A DNA stretch of 64,000 bases from assembly GCA_946481315.1 (NCBI GenBank), contig CAMLMH010000002.1:1-64000 (forward strand). The letters are read 5' to 3'. A program made the position numbers and the translations under genes. Shown here in pieces: positions 1 to 9,500 of the stretch (position 1 is its first letter; every line of letters starts with the position of its first letter). The DNA is from an uncultured Bacteriovorax sp. Lineage in GTDB: Bacteria; Bdellovibrionota; Bacteriovoracia; Bacteriovoracales; Bacteriovoracaceae. The notes under the pieces are model-generated. The model worked only from the letters and a program-made list of their open reading frames with translations. It was not told where the DNA came from and did not search any database.

Positions 1-28
1 GCACCTCGACATCTACATCCATTTTCAT
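1..28 (-). CDS. Possible start of a gene running off the left edge
   Basis: On the minus strand an ATG at position 28 (or in frame at 22) opens a reading frame that stays open to the window edge and begins Met-Lys-Met-Asp-Val-Asp-Val. It lies 59 bases downstream of the FecR gene on the same strand, so it could be the next gene of that operon. No clear Shine-Dalgarno site is visible and only nine codons are present, so neither the reality nor the product can be judged. Confidence 0.3.
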
Positions 29-87
29 AATCAGTACTATCTTAAATAAAAAAAGCATGGAGGTCTTCTATGAATTTTTTTATTTTA

Positions 88-975
88 TCACCACTGTGGT
101 AGGGCAGTTTTGAGATTTTCCTCTCGGGTCTGGTTAAGCTTTTTGAGTTTTTCTTTGAGACTTTGATCAGCTCGTTTTTTGTTGATGGCCGAAGTCTCCA
201 GTGAGGACACAGGAGCTTCAGCATTTTGCTGTATATCCGGATTGGAGAGATTATTTACAGAATGTAATTCACCTGATTCTTCTTCAAAGAGAGGATCAGG
301 TAGTAAATTTGTTTCTTCAGCTGCTTCTTTAGTGTTCAGGACTTTGAATTCTTCCGGTGGCAGAACTTTTTTTCTGGATTTATTCTGGGTGGCTGATTTA
401 ACGACTTCAATATAATCACCTGGTTTCAGATCTAGTTTCTCTTTGAGACTATCAATGTTCAGATGAATTTTTCCTTCCAGTAAGGCAACCTGAGTGACCT
501 CGCTTTTTTTGTTTGTCGTATAGTTAAGCAGAAATTGTGTTCCCCGGACTCCCATCGAAACGAGTGGTGATTTTATTTTAAGCTGGTCCTTTTCTTTGGA
601 TTTTGATCTGATTTCGGCACGCATCTTTCCTCTCATCAGATTGAACAATGCTTCGCGGTCGTTTTTAGTCCGGTAAGCCCATTGTTCAACTTGAAATTCG
701 GAGTCGGGGCCTACGGTAATCTGAGTTTCATCAATAAGCTCCAGTTTAACAAAACTTTTTGGCTGAACTTTCAGAACATCCCGAGGATAAATTTTAGAAC
801 CTTTTTGCAGATTGCGGTCTTCAACGATGACGTCACCCTTAATTCCTTTAACTGTTCCTACGTATTTAGGAATGAGAGTCGAAGTTTTCAGGTCCAGCAC
901 CCAGTCTTTATCATTTTCAGCGTGCAGATTACCCAGGGGAAAATAAAAAATAAATAAGCAGAAAAATATTTTCAT
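88..975 (-). CDS. Secreted FecR-domain protein
   Basis: A 295-residue protein with a Sec signal peptide (hydrophobic residues 4-15, cut near the Ala of LHAEN). Residues about 40-200 match a FecR domain: a GDV segment, a 'KGSKIYPRDVLKVQPKS' stretch, then LIDETQITVGPDSEF and the GVRGTQF motif. In the family these periplasmic domains act either in anti-sigma signalling or as solo envelope proteins. Here no sigma factor is adjacent, so a solo envelope or signalling role is more likely (inference). The C-terminal 90 residues are charged and low in hydrophobics, predicted disordered. A further minus-strand gene may follow at the window edge. Confidence 0.8.
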   Translation of the reverse strand: MKIFFCLFIFYFPLGNLHAENDKDWVLDLKTSTLIPKYVGTVKGIKGDVIVEDRNLQKGSKIYPRDVLKVQPKSFVKLELIDETQITVGPDSEFQVEQWAYRTKNDREALFNLMRGKMRAEIRSKSKEKDQLKIKSPLVSMGVRGTQFLLNYTTNKKSEVTQVALLEGKIHLNIDSLKEKLDLKPGDYIEVVKSATQNKSRKKVLPPEEFKVLNTKEAAEETNLLPDPLFEEESGELHSVNNLSNPDIQQNAEAPVSSLETSAINKKRADQSLKEKLKKLNQTREENLKTALPQW

Positions 976-1036
976 CAGATGATTATAACCACAAAAAGAT
1001 TTTTGTCGTGAGAGAAAATGATGCTAATTTTAAGTC

Positions 1037-1824
<788 letters not shown>

Positions 1825-1864
1825 TCAAACTATTGCTGCAGTCGCGATGCCAAAGCGTTAGTAT

Positions 1865-2392
1865 TTACTGTAAAATTGATTGTATTTTTTTAGCATACTC
1901 CAGATGATCTGCTGCTGAAGATTTTGTCCTGTCCAGAAGAGCTTTTATCTCAGGATTTCTGGCTGCAGGAATGAGTGAGTTTTCAAGGTTATCAAGAACC
2001 TGCTGATGCCTATTCACCTGAGCATTAATATAGGCAAGATCAAAATCTTTCCCCTCAATCTCTTTTAATTTGGAGAGAACTTTTTCGCCCTCCTGTTCAA
2101 TTTCTTTGCTTTTTTCGTTGTTGACTGGTCTTAAGTTGAGCTTACGAACCAGTTGCATAGAATTTTTGTTATTCGTGGAATGTTCTGTAATCATCATTTC
2201 GGCAAAGTTTTTTACTTCATCATTAGTGGCCTTCTTCTTTGCAAGTTTGGCTATGTCAATCTCACCTTTATTTGTTTCATTCAGTATATGTGTGATTTCA
2301 GCATCGCTTAGTTTTTTTTCAGCTGCAGTAACAAAAGTTGAAGCCGCAGCGATAGAGAGAATAGTTAAAATTGTCATGAATAAACGACTCAT
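1865..2392 (-). CDS. Exported DUF4142 protein
   Basis: 175 residues from the ATG at 2392, chosen because TAAGGAGGAATCG lies directly upstream; a longer frame to 2497 would run through a terminator hairpin. It has a signal peptide (MSRLFMTILTILSIAAAS, cut near VTAAE) followed by the mostly helical DUF4142 domain: 'LNETNKGEIDIAKLAKKKA', 'NFAEMMITEHSTNN', and a 'NAQVNRHQQVLDNLEN' helix. The family is periplasmic, ferritin-like in predicted fold, and of unknown function, often found near stress genes. It sits downstream of the 2478-2765 gene but is separated from it by a terminator. Confidence 0.85.
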   Translation of the reverse strand: MSRLFMTILTILSIAAASTFVTAAEKKLSDAEITHILNETNKGEIDIAKLAKKKATNDEVKNFAEMMITEHSTNNKNSMQLVRKLNLRPVNNEKSKEIEQEGEKVLSKLKEIEGKDFDLAYINAQVNRHQQVLDNLENSLIPAARNPEIKALLDRTKSSAADHLEYAKKIQSILQ

Positions 2393-2424
2393 CGATTCCT
2401 CCTTAAATGTCACGGGACCCTCAC

Positions 2425-2450
2425 AAAAAAATGCCCGGTTCCCCGGGCAT
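2425..2450 (-). terminator. Rho-independent terminator after the 2478-2765 gene
   Basis: An 8-bp GC-rich stem (2431-2438 with 2443-2450, tetraloop) is followed on the minus strand by six T (complement of 2425-2430). It separates the 95-residue membrane protein gene from the DUF4142 gene. Confidence 0.85.
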
Positions 2451-2477
2451 ATTTCCACTTGCCTGTGAAGGCTATGC

Positions 2478-2765
2478 TTAGTGGTAAGAAGGTTCACTGA
2501 CTTTGTCAGAGCCTTGAGTCTTCACGATCTTGTTATACAGACCAAGAATCAACAGCGACGGAACCCATTCTCCGACAAAGTTAGCCCAACCTTTTCTTTT
2601 TTGTGTTAATGCCAGACCCAAAGAAAGGGCCACAGCACCACCTGCAAGAATCAGATAAAAGGTTGAGGGTAGCTTAGCTGTTTGTTTTTCTATGGCCTTA
2701 GTCATTGATCCTTCACGATGAGCTGTATTCTTGGCCGTATCTCGAACGATTGAATCAGGTTGCAT
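2478..2765 (-). CDS. Small membrane protein, unknown function
   Basis: 95 residues with a good Shine-Dalgarno (AAGGAGGAATT before ATG). A polar N-terminal 30 residues is followed by one clear membrane helix (STFYLILAGGAVALSLGLAL) and a second weaker one (EWVPSLLILGLYNKI). The stretch resembles small YtxH or stress-type membrane proteins in general layout only; I do not recognise a named family. It is terminated by the hairpin at 2425-2450. Confidence 0.65.
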   Translation of the reverse strand: MQPDSIVRDTAKNTAHREGSMTKAIEKQTAKLPSTFYLILAGGAVALSLGLALTQKRKGWANFVGEWVPSLLILGLYNKIVKTQGSDKVSEPSYH

Positions 2766-2918
2766 AATTCCTCCTTGGATTAGTCAAAATTCATTCCACG
2801 CAAATGGTGGTGCAAATGACATACCTGAGCAACCGAGCAAACAACTCATGAAACAGGGTAGAGGTATACCAATTGCACAAAAATAATTAGCGCTGTTCGT
2901 TTTTGATGAGGAGGAAAC

Positions 2919-3152
2919 ATGACGAAAAATATAGCTGATAATGAAAGGGCCTTCAGGATTATCAGCGGGGGATTTTTGGCAAGTATGGCCTTTTGGGGGC
3001 CGGCCAATGGTCTTTTTCTGCTGGGAGTAATACCACTGGTCACTGGAATAATTGGAACCTGTCCTCTCTATTATGCATTAGGATTTAATTCAGCTGAGCA
3101 AGAGCATTTGCCTCAGAATTCGCGGCGGAACCGGGAACATTATCATCACTAA
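2919..3152 (+). CDS. YgaP-like DUF2892 inner membrane protein
   Basis: 77 residues with the DUF2892 pattern: N-terminal 'NIADNERAFRIISGG', two short membrane helices, a 'GIIGTCPLYYALGF' end. The GxxGxCPLY motif with its single Cys is the family hallmark (also the membrane part of the rhodanese YgaP). A GAGGAGG site lies six bases before the ATG. The 13 C-terminal residues are polar and His-rich. No rhodanese domain is attached, and function in the stand-alone form is unknown. Confidence 0.85.
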   Translation: MTKNIADNERAFRIISGGFLASMAFWGPANGLFLLGVIPLVTGIIGTCPLYYALGFNSAEQEHLPQNSRRNREHYHH

Positions 3153-3157
3153 TGAAA

Positions 3158-3958
3158 CTAATGAACAGTGTCCTCAGATGATAAGCGTATCGTGTATTGA
3201 CCGGTCTTTTCGTCGCGATTCATGATGAGCAAATTTTGTCTTTGAGCATCTTCTACCAGTTCACGAAAAGAACGATAACCATAAGCCGTTTCAGTAAAGC
3301 CGGGACGCCGGCGCTTCATCGTTTGCTTAACCATGGATCCCCAGAGTTTTTCTTCTTCGCCTCTTTCTTCTGTTAAATCTTCAAGAGTTTCAACGATAAA
3401 ATCCAGTGCTTCCTGGCGTTTTTCAGCCTGAGGTTTATCAGCAGATGAACGCACTGGTTTCTTGGGGATTTTGCGTTTATTTTTTTCATCATTGACCAGA
3501 TCATCATAAAAAATGAATTCATCACAATTGGCACTAAGCAAATTGGAAGTTGAATCTTTCACGCCGATACCAATAACGACTTTATTATTTTCCCGCAATT
3601 TAGAAACCAAAGGAGAAAAGTCTGAATCACCGCTGATAATGACAAATGTATCAACGTGCGCTTTGGTATAACACAAATCGAGAGCGTCAACGACCATTCG
3701 AATGTCGGCAGAATTTTTTCCTGACTGACGATAATGAGGTATTTCGATCAATTCAAAGGCAGCCTCATGCATGCTCGCTTTAAATTCTTTGTATCGATCC
3801 CAGTCGCAATAAGCTTTTTTTACGACGATGCTGCCTTTGAGCAGTAATTTTTCCAGAACTTTTTTGATGTTGAAGCTGGAGTACTTAGCTTCTTTCACTC
3901 CCAGAGCAATATTTTCAAAATCACAAAATAAAGCGATGTTAACGTTTTCAGCTGCCAT
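3158..3958 (-). CDS. NYN-domain putative RNase with C-terminal LOTUS/OST-HTH domain
   Basis: 266 residues. Residues 1-150 form a NYN (LabA/DUF88, PIN-like) domain with its acidic metal site: 'ALFCDFENIA', 'NSADIRMVVDALDLCY' and 'VIISGDSDFSPLV'. Residues about 200-260 (LWGSMVKQTMKRRRPGFTE, YGYRSFRELVEDAQ) match an OST-HTH/LOTUS RNA-binding winged helix. This NYN plus LOTUS layout is established for putative RNA-processing nucleases in bacteria. The gene is convergent with 2919-3152 and divergent from the CBS gene. The target RNA is unknown. Confidence 0.85.
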   Translation of the reverse strand: MAAENVNIALFCDFENIALGVKEAKYSSFNIKKVLEKLLLKGSIVVKKAYCDWDRYKEFKASMHEAAFELIEIPHYRQSGKNSADIRMVVDALDLCYTKAHVDTFVIISGDSDFSPLVSKLRENNKVVIGIGVKDSTSNLLSANCDEFIFYDDLVNDEKNKRKIPKKPVRSSADKPQAEKRQEALDFIVETLEDLTEERGEEEKLWGSMVKQTMKRRRPGFTETAYGYRSFRELVEDAQRQNLLIMNRDEKTGQYTIRLSSEDTVH

Positions 3959-4069
3959 AATAAAATCCTTTTGTTGCAGGCTAACCTAAGCATGGTCTTT
4001 CGATTGCATCTTGTAAAGCTAACCAAATTGATTTTGGAAGTGCGAGTGTTTTTAGCGAGGAGACGAGAT

Positions 4070-4510
4070 ATGAATCAAATTGAACAAATTATGACTAGAA
4101 ATCCGGTTTGCTGTAATCCGGAAACTAAATTAGAACAAGTAGCTGCAATGATGGTGCAAAACGATTGTGGTGAAATTCCCGTAGTAGAAAGCCAGCAGGG
4201 AAAAAAATTAATCGGTGTGATCACGGACAGAGACATTGTGATCCGTTCTGTGGCACGAGGTATCAATCCACTAGAACTCTGCGCTGAGGATTGCATGACG
4301 TCAAATCCAGTCAGCGTTAAACGGGATATGGATATTCAGGAAGTCATTCGCCTGATGGAGGATCAACAGATTCGCCGCGTTCCCGTTCTGGACGATAATG
4401 ATGATGTTTGCGGAATGGTCTCACAGGCAGACATTGCAACTGGTGTCGGTGAAAAAGCTGCCGGGGAAGTTGTCCGCAATGTTTCTGAACCAAGCCATAT
4501 CTCCCATTAA
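4070..4510 (+). CDS. CBS-pair protein
   Basis: 146 residues from the ATG at 4070, chosen for the GCGAGGAGACGAGAT site; a frame extends upstream but lacks an RBS and its N-terminus does not look conserved. Two CBS motifs make a Bateman module: 'VITDRDIVIRSVARG' and 'GMVSQADIATGVGEKAA'. Such stand-alone pairs bind adenosyl ligands and sense energy state or stress; the ligand here cannot be told. The second CBS keeps the VPVLDDN element. Divergent from the NYN gene; ends at a bidirectional hairpin. Confidence 0.88.
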   Translation: MNQIEQIMTRNPVCCNPETKLEQVAAMMVQNDCGEIPVVESQQGKKLIGVITDRDIVIRSVARGINPLELCAEDCMTSNPVSVKRDMDIQEVIRLMEDQQIRRVPVLDDNDDVCGMVSQADIATGVGEKAAGEVVRNVSEPSHISH

Positions 4511-4519
4511 ATGTCTAAG

Positions 4520-4541
4520 GGGCCGATCACTCATTCGGCCC
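4520..4541. terminator. Bidirectional hairpin between convergent genes
   Basis: A GGGCCGA/TCGGCCC-type stem (4520-4526 with 4535-4541) fills the 33-base gap between the CBS gene and the SOUL gene. The T-rich tail (CTCTTAATGTTTTT) on the plus side is modest. Confidence 0.65.
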
Positions 4542-4543
4542 TC

Positions 4544-5149
4544 TTAATGTTTTTCACTTATTTCAATCTGAACTTCGTTTCTGCGAAAAAAAGTGAGAGG
4601 CTTTGAATTATCATACTGAGCAATTTGAATTTGTCCCAGCTGCACATAGTGCTCTGAAGCTGCAAGCCACGCCGTCAGTTCCTGAGCGCTGCTCACAGGT
4701 CCTTCCTCGCAGTATCTAATCACGGCCTTTAAATGTGACGGTTTTTCATGCAGGAAAATATCCGAATCGAGCGGTGTAGGAGCAGTTGTGATGGAATAAC
4801 TGTGGGGCAATACAAAAGAAAGCGTCCAGCAATCTGCACTACGAGTGTGCAGCAGCGGAGCGGTCATGAAATAAGAAGTCATCGATTCATCTTTCATGGA
4901 CACGGGACATGTTGCAATGGATTTTTTTTGAGCGTTCTGTCCAAAGATATAATGCGACAAACGTAAAAATGCCTCATGCTCATCATCTTTTACATGAATA
5001 GAGACGAGAGTCTGGGGGTCATAGTACCTGATTTCAACCCTGCCATCATTTGAGATGACTTCGTAGCTAGGCTGATCTCCCAGCCGAATTCCGAAGATTC
5101 CAGGAACATTTTCGAATTTTTCACTGACAGGTATATGAAACTGTGACAT
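4544..5149 (-). CDS. SOUL-type heme-binding family protein
   Basis: 201 residues. The SOUL/HEBP pattern is visible: 'YEVISNDGRVEIRYYDPQTL', then 'AFLRLSHYIFGQNAQKKSI', 'MTAPLL', 'WTLSFVLPHSYS', 'TAPTPLDSDIFLHE' and 'LKAVIRYCEEG'. No signal peptide is present, so it is predicted cytoplasmic. In the family it binds heme or tetrapyrroles, with a poorly defined physiological role. A GGGAGG site overlaps the start region. Alone between convergent and same-strand neighbours. Confidence 0.85.
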   Translation of the reverse strand: MSQFHIPVSEKFENVPGIFGIRLGDQPSYEVISNDGRVEIRYYDPQTLVSIHVKDDEHEAFLRLSHYIFGQNAQKKSIATCPVSMKDESMTSYFMTAPLLHTRSADCWTLSFVLPHSYSITTAPTPLDSDIFLHEKPSHLKAVIRYCEEGPVSSAQELTAWLAASEHYVQLGQIQIAQYDNSKPLTFFRRNEVQIEISEKH

Positions 5150-5214
5150 GGGAGCCTCCCTTCGAAATTGACATGGAGGTGAGTTTCAACAAATGTGCCG
5201 ATTTCAGGATTCGA

Positions 5215-5841
5215 TCATTTCATCGCAATGCTTCGCGATTGCGACAGCAGTTTCATTCTTACTTCTAGTTTATTTAAGTATGAAATTTTATATTTGGATG
5301 TGTTGGAATGATACCGCGCGTACCAGCGCCGGTCTTTTTTTGCATAACGCTTTTTTAAGATGGCCAGGATTTCACCCATAACGTCCATAGCATAACGCTG
5401 ATCTTTTTTTACCAGGTCATGGCGTCTGATCAAAGGTCGCTTCATGCGGGCAAATTCTTTATTCCAGACATCGACATTTACCTGCGCTAGGGAGAGATCG
5501 CCAGTGGTTGAAACTTTGGAATAAGTAAAATCACTTTCGGTATCTATCAATGCGACCATGATTTGTGGGGCCACTTTGTGTTTGGCCACAGAATAGGAAA
5601 TGTCGGAAGCGATCTTATAGCGGCTCTCCGGATCGAGTTCGGGTTGAACAGAGCCGATCATTTCGGCGATGATGGCGACGTTATTGGGAACTGCTGCTTT
5701 GTCAAAGTTACCGTACTTAGCATAAACATCTTTTTTCTTTTTACTGATTTTTTTATTCGCGACTTTGGTCGGTGCACTCGAACAGCTTTGTAAAAGGACA
5801 AGTCCCAGAAATAAAATAAATTGAAGGTAAGTGCTTTTCAT
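5215..5841 (-). CDS. SLT-type lytic transglycosylase lipoprotein
   Basis: 208 residues. A lipoprotein signal (hydrophobic run ending LVLLQSC, lipobox Cys at residue 20) is followed by a lysine-rich linker. The SLT domain occupies residues 85-200: catalytic Glu in 'VALIDTESDFTYS', the 'TGDLSLAQVN' loop (usual form GxxGLMQV), and the C-terminal 'YARYHSNTSKY' tyrosine motif. Predicted to cut the MurNAc-GlcNAc bond of peptidoglycan at the outer membrane face. In a predator it could serve own-wall turnover or prey-wall remodelling (inference). Confidence 0.8.
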   Translation of the reverse strand: MKSTYLQFILFLGLVLLQSCSSAPTKVANKKISKKKKDVYAKYGNFDKAAVPNNVAIIAEMIGSVQPELDPESRYKIASDISYSVAKHKVAPQIMVALIDTESDFTYSKVSTTGDLSLAQVNVDVWNKEFARMKRPLIRRHDLVKKDQRYAMDVMGEILAILKKRYAKKDRRWYARYHSNTSKYKISYLNKLEVRMKLLSQSRSIAMK

Positions 5842-5900
5842 AATGCCTGTATCATAGCCTGAATCTCTGCTTGAACCTGAGAATTGAAAATTTTTCTCTG

Positions 5901-5921
5901 ACTGACTATTATTTAGTCAGT
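5901..5921. promoter_or_regulatory. Operator-like inverted repeat ACTGACTA-N5-TAGTCAGT
   Basis: A perfect 8-bp inverted repeat with a 5-base AT-only spacer lies 60 bases upstream of the SLT lipoprotein start, in the divergent gap before 6071. No T-tract follows on either strand, so it is not a terminator. The TGACTGA..TCAGT half-sites resemble those of some TetR-family operators (established for that family in general; inference here). Confidence 0.45.
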
Positions 5922-6070
5922 GAAAAGCTCATTTACGATGAATGTATTTTGCTCAGGCGAAAAAGAGCGATTTTTCACGTTTTTTTCATGAAGAGGGATT
6001 AGATTTTTACCTAAGAATCAGATAGTATTAGCTTGCAACAAAAATCACTTAGTTAGAAAAGGATCATCCT

Positions 6071-6457
6071 ATGGGAAGCTTAAAGGACGCATTATTAAAG
6101 GCCGGCGTAAAGCCATCACCAGTGGCCAAATCGCAAAACGAACGTGAAAAAATTGCCAAAAAGAAAATCACCGAGACGATCGTCCATCAGGAGCAGCGAA
6201 ATTACTGTGAAGCCTGCGATCAAGTACGTCCGGATGTTGAACTGTATAAACATCGCAATCCCACCACTGAGGCGGAGTGGATATGTCTTCGCTGCGCAGA
6301 TCAGCTGCAGATTCTGGATATTTTCCGTAAAACCGCCCAGAGTGATACCTCAATCAAGAAAATGTTCCGCCGCGAATATGGAGCAACGGCTTCTATTGGT
6401 GATATTCAGAAACAGTCACAGTCAAAGACCAAAGGACCTGTTAACGGCAATCGTTAA
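6071..6457 (+). CDS. Zinc-ribbon-like hypothetical protein
   Basis: 128 residues, ribosome site AAAGGATCATCCT weak but well placed. The N-terminus 'MGSLKDALLKAGVKP' followed by a Lys-rich stretch resembles the start of DUF2058/YaiL proteins. The middle carries two cysteine pairs, 'YCEACDQV' and 'WICLRCADQL', 25 residues apart, predicted to bind zinc. The tail is polar. Cytoplasmic; function unknown. It precedes the large ABC exporter gene on the same strand with a hairpin-forming gap. Confidence 0.7.
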   Translation: MGSLKDALLKAGVKPSPVAKSQNEREKIAKKKITETIVHQEQRNYCEACDQVRPDVELYKHRNPTTEAEWICLRCADQLQILDIFRKTAQSDTSIKKMFRREYGATASIGDIQKQSQSKTKGPVNGNR

Positions 6458-6473
6458 GATTTTGTCCGAAACT

Positions 6474-6521
6474 TCCCTGATAGGAGAGTGGCCATGTTCG
6501 GCATTTCCTCCTATCATGGGA
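6474..6521. promoter_or_regulatory. Inverted repeat just upstream of the ABC exporter
   Basis: TGATAGGAG (6478-6486) and CTCCTATCA (6508-6516) are perfect complements; four further outer pairs (TCCC/GGGA) form across one bulged T. The loop is 21 bases. It ends five bases before the ATG at 6526 and lacks a T-tract, so it is either an operator or an mRNA stem that occludes the start of the exporter. Confidence 0.45.
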
Positions 6522-6525
6522 CCCC

Positions 6526-9500
6526 ATGAAGTCTATTAATCAGTTTTTTTTCCGGGAAGCTTCGTCTGTTATCGGTCGGGCAAAAAAATCATTTGTCACA
6601 GAAGCTGACATGCTGGATTTGCCTGCACGGTTAAGTCCCAGACAAATTCCTTTTCCTGAAGAAAAGCTTGACTGGAAAAGTGGCAGACATTTGCTTTTGT
6701 CGATCATCCGCATTTCTAAAAAAGAACTTCGGCCAGCGTATAGCTGGTATATAGCTTCCTCTCTTTTTTCTCTATCCACTCCCTATCTGGTGAATTTGTT
6801 TGTCGGCAGAATTAATGCCGGAGTGACGAGCGAAAATCTATTTTCAACTCTGGGGCTAGGAGCGCTCTTAGGATTTTGTGGACTGGCCGCAGGTCTTTGT
6901 CTTCAACATTATTTTTACCACGCTCTGGGGGCCTATCAGATTATCAACAGTATTCTGAATAAAAAAATTTTCTTGCATAGTCTAAAATTAAGCCTCAAGG
7001 CGAGACAGCACAATCAGATCGGTGACGTTGTCAATCACATGAGTTCCGACAGTGAAGCGGCCGCGGATTTTACTTTTGTTTTCGGGGACCTCGCGGCCAA
7101 TTTGCTGATGGTGATCGGCATAGTCATCATGCTTTTTTTCTTTTTAGGATATTCAGCACTGGCAGCGCTGGCCGTTTTATTATTGCTTGCTCCTTTGACT
7201 AATTATGTGGCAAAGAAATTTTCCGCTCTCGATGAAGATATGATGCATTTTCGTGACAGGCGGGTCACGCTGATGACCCAGGCCCTGAATGCAATCAGAG
7301 TCGTGAAATATTTTGCCTGGGAAAAAAGTATTGAAAAAGAAGTCATGCAGGTGCGAGATCAGGAACTGCATAGCCGGAAAAAACTGGCACGCTCCGAAGT
7401 TCTCTCAGGAATGGCCTATATGGCGGTCTCCTCAGTGGTTCTCTTTGTGGCGCTTTATTTTCATGCTTATCGCGGACAAAAACTCGATGCGGCCCTGATC
7501 TTTACCTGTGTGTCTCTTTTTTCATTATTAGAAGGACCATTCGGTGAACTCTCGCACCTTTTATCCCGCATGACTAACGGGTATGTCGGCGCAGGAAGAA
7601 TTATTGCTTTTCTTAAGCAGGAAACCCGGGAGCAGTCCTTGTTACCTCTGGATAACTCTGCTCAGGCAGCCGGAGTGGAGCTAAAAAATATAGAAGCTCA
7701 CCACGATCTGAGTGCGCCTGCTGTTTTAAAAAATCTCACTTTAAAGGTAAAGGCCGGAGAGTCTGTGGCGCTCGTCGGGGGAGTCGGTTCGGGTAAAAGT
7801 TCATTGCTTCTTACTATTCTGGGTGAAACCAGCATCAGCCAGGGGAGTCTGAACTTTTCGGGTGTGAGTTTGGCTCACCGTCCGAAGCTCGCTTATCTTC
7901 CGCAGGAAGCTTATATCGTCAATGCCACGTTGATAGAGAATATCCTTTTCGGAGAAAAAAACGACCGCGAAATGGTTAAGGCCGCTCTTTATCATTCCTG
8001 TCTGGATAAAGACTTAAAGAACTGGAGTTCAGGTCTACAGACAGAAATCGGAGAAAAGGGTGTTAATCTCTCCGGCGGTCAAAAACAAAGAGTTGGTCTG
8101 GCCCGCGCTTTTATGCAGCGGCCACAGATCATTCTTCTGGATGATCCTTTATCAGCAGTCGACGGTGGAACTGAAGATGCTCTTTGTGACCGGCTTTTAT
8201 TCGGCGCCTGGAAAAACACGACCCGTATTGTGGCCACTCATCGTCTTGAACATCTCGACCGGTTTGATACGATTTATTTTATTGAAGAGGGGCGCATCAC
8301 TGCTTCGGGAAAACTTGCCGACTTACTTCTGCAATCCAAAAGCTTTAATGACTTTTATGCTGAACATGCAAAATCCAAAGGAGCTGATCAGTCGGAAGTT
8401 GCTGAGCCAGTACCATCCGAAATTTTAAATGCCGATTTAGGACACGAGACAGTTCATTTACCTCACCCGATGGAAACTGAAGAAGAAGTGACTCGTATCA
8501 CTGAAGATGAAGACCGGGAAGTGGGTGCTGTTAAAAAATCCATCTATGCAGATTATCTTAAATCACTGGGAGGGAAATCAAGAGTTCTTAATCCCTTCAT
8601 TCTTTTCATTCTTTTTTTAGGGGCACTCATCGTCGCCCTTGCTCCTCTTTTGCAAAAGTGGTGGCTTGCCTATTTCTCCGCCAGACCAAATTCCTGGACA
8701 GCTATAGATGGTGTTGCGGTTTATGGTCTCATTGGGCTCGCTGTTTTATTTCTAGGTCTCATGAATAGTCTCTTCTGGTTAGACAGAGGGATGAAGGCCG
8801 GCAAGGCCATGCACGATGATATGCTTAAAAGCGTTTTAAAAGCGCCTGTTCGCTTCTTTGATTCCACTCCGGTCGGAAGGATCATCCAGCGATTTTCCCG
8901 CGACGTGGAATCAGTAGATATCTATCTGCAATGGAGTTTTGTCTCCGTTGTAAACAGTCTGCTGCAGGTTGGAGTGTCTTTGTTTCTTATCCTGGGACTT
9001 ATGCCGTTGATGGTTTTTATCATCGTGCCAGTCATGGCCCTCTATTACATTATTCAAAACGATTATCGTCGTCCGGCCCGAGAAGCAAAACGTTTTGACA
9101 GTATCGCCCGGTCTCCGCGCTATGCCCATTTTAAAGAGACATTGCAGGGGCTGGTTGTCATCCGCAGTTATGCCAAAGAGCCCTGGTTTATTGAAAGTTT
9201 CTTCCAGAAACTTGAGGCCAGTCATCGAATGTTTTATTCGCACTATATGCTCAACCGCTGGTTTTCTTCCCGTATACCAGTGGTGGGCGGAATTATTTCG
9301 ATGGCCACAGCGATGGGAGTTGCCTTGTCGGCTTATTATGGACTGATGAGCGCAGGGACCGCCGGGCTGGTTACATTATATTCTCTTTCATTCTGGGGGT
9401 ATTTAAACTGGGGAGTTCGTGTGTTTGCTGACATTGAATCGCGCATGACCAGTATTGAACGGCTTAAATTTTTTGCTTCTCTTCCTTCCGAGCAGACAGT

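Noticed and set aside
2393..2497. N-terminal extension of the DUF4142 gene up to 2497
   Set aside because: It runs through the terminator hairpin and lacks a ribosome site; the start at 2392 exposes a signal peptide and has AAGGAGGA.
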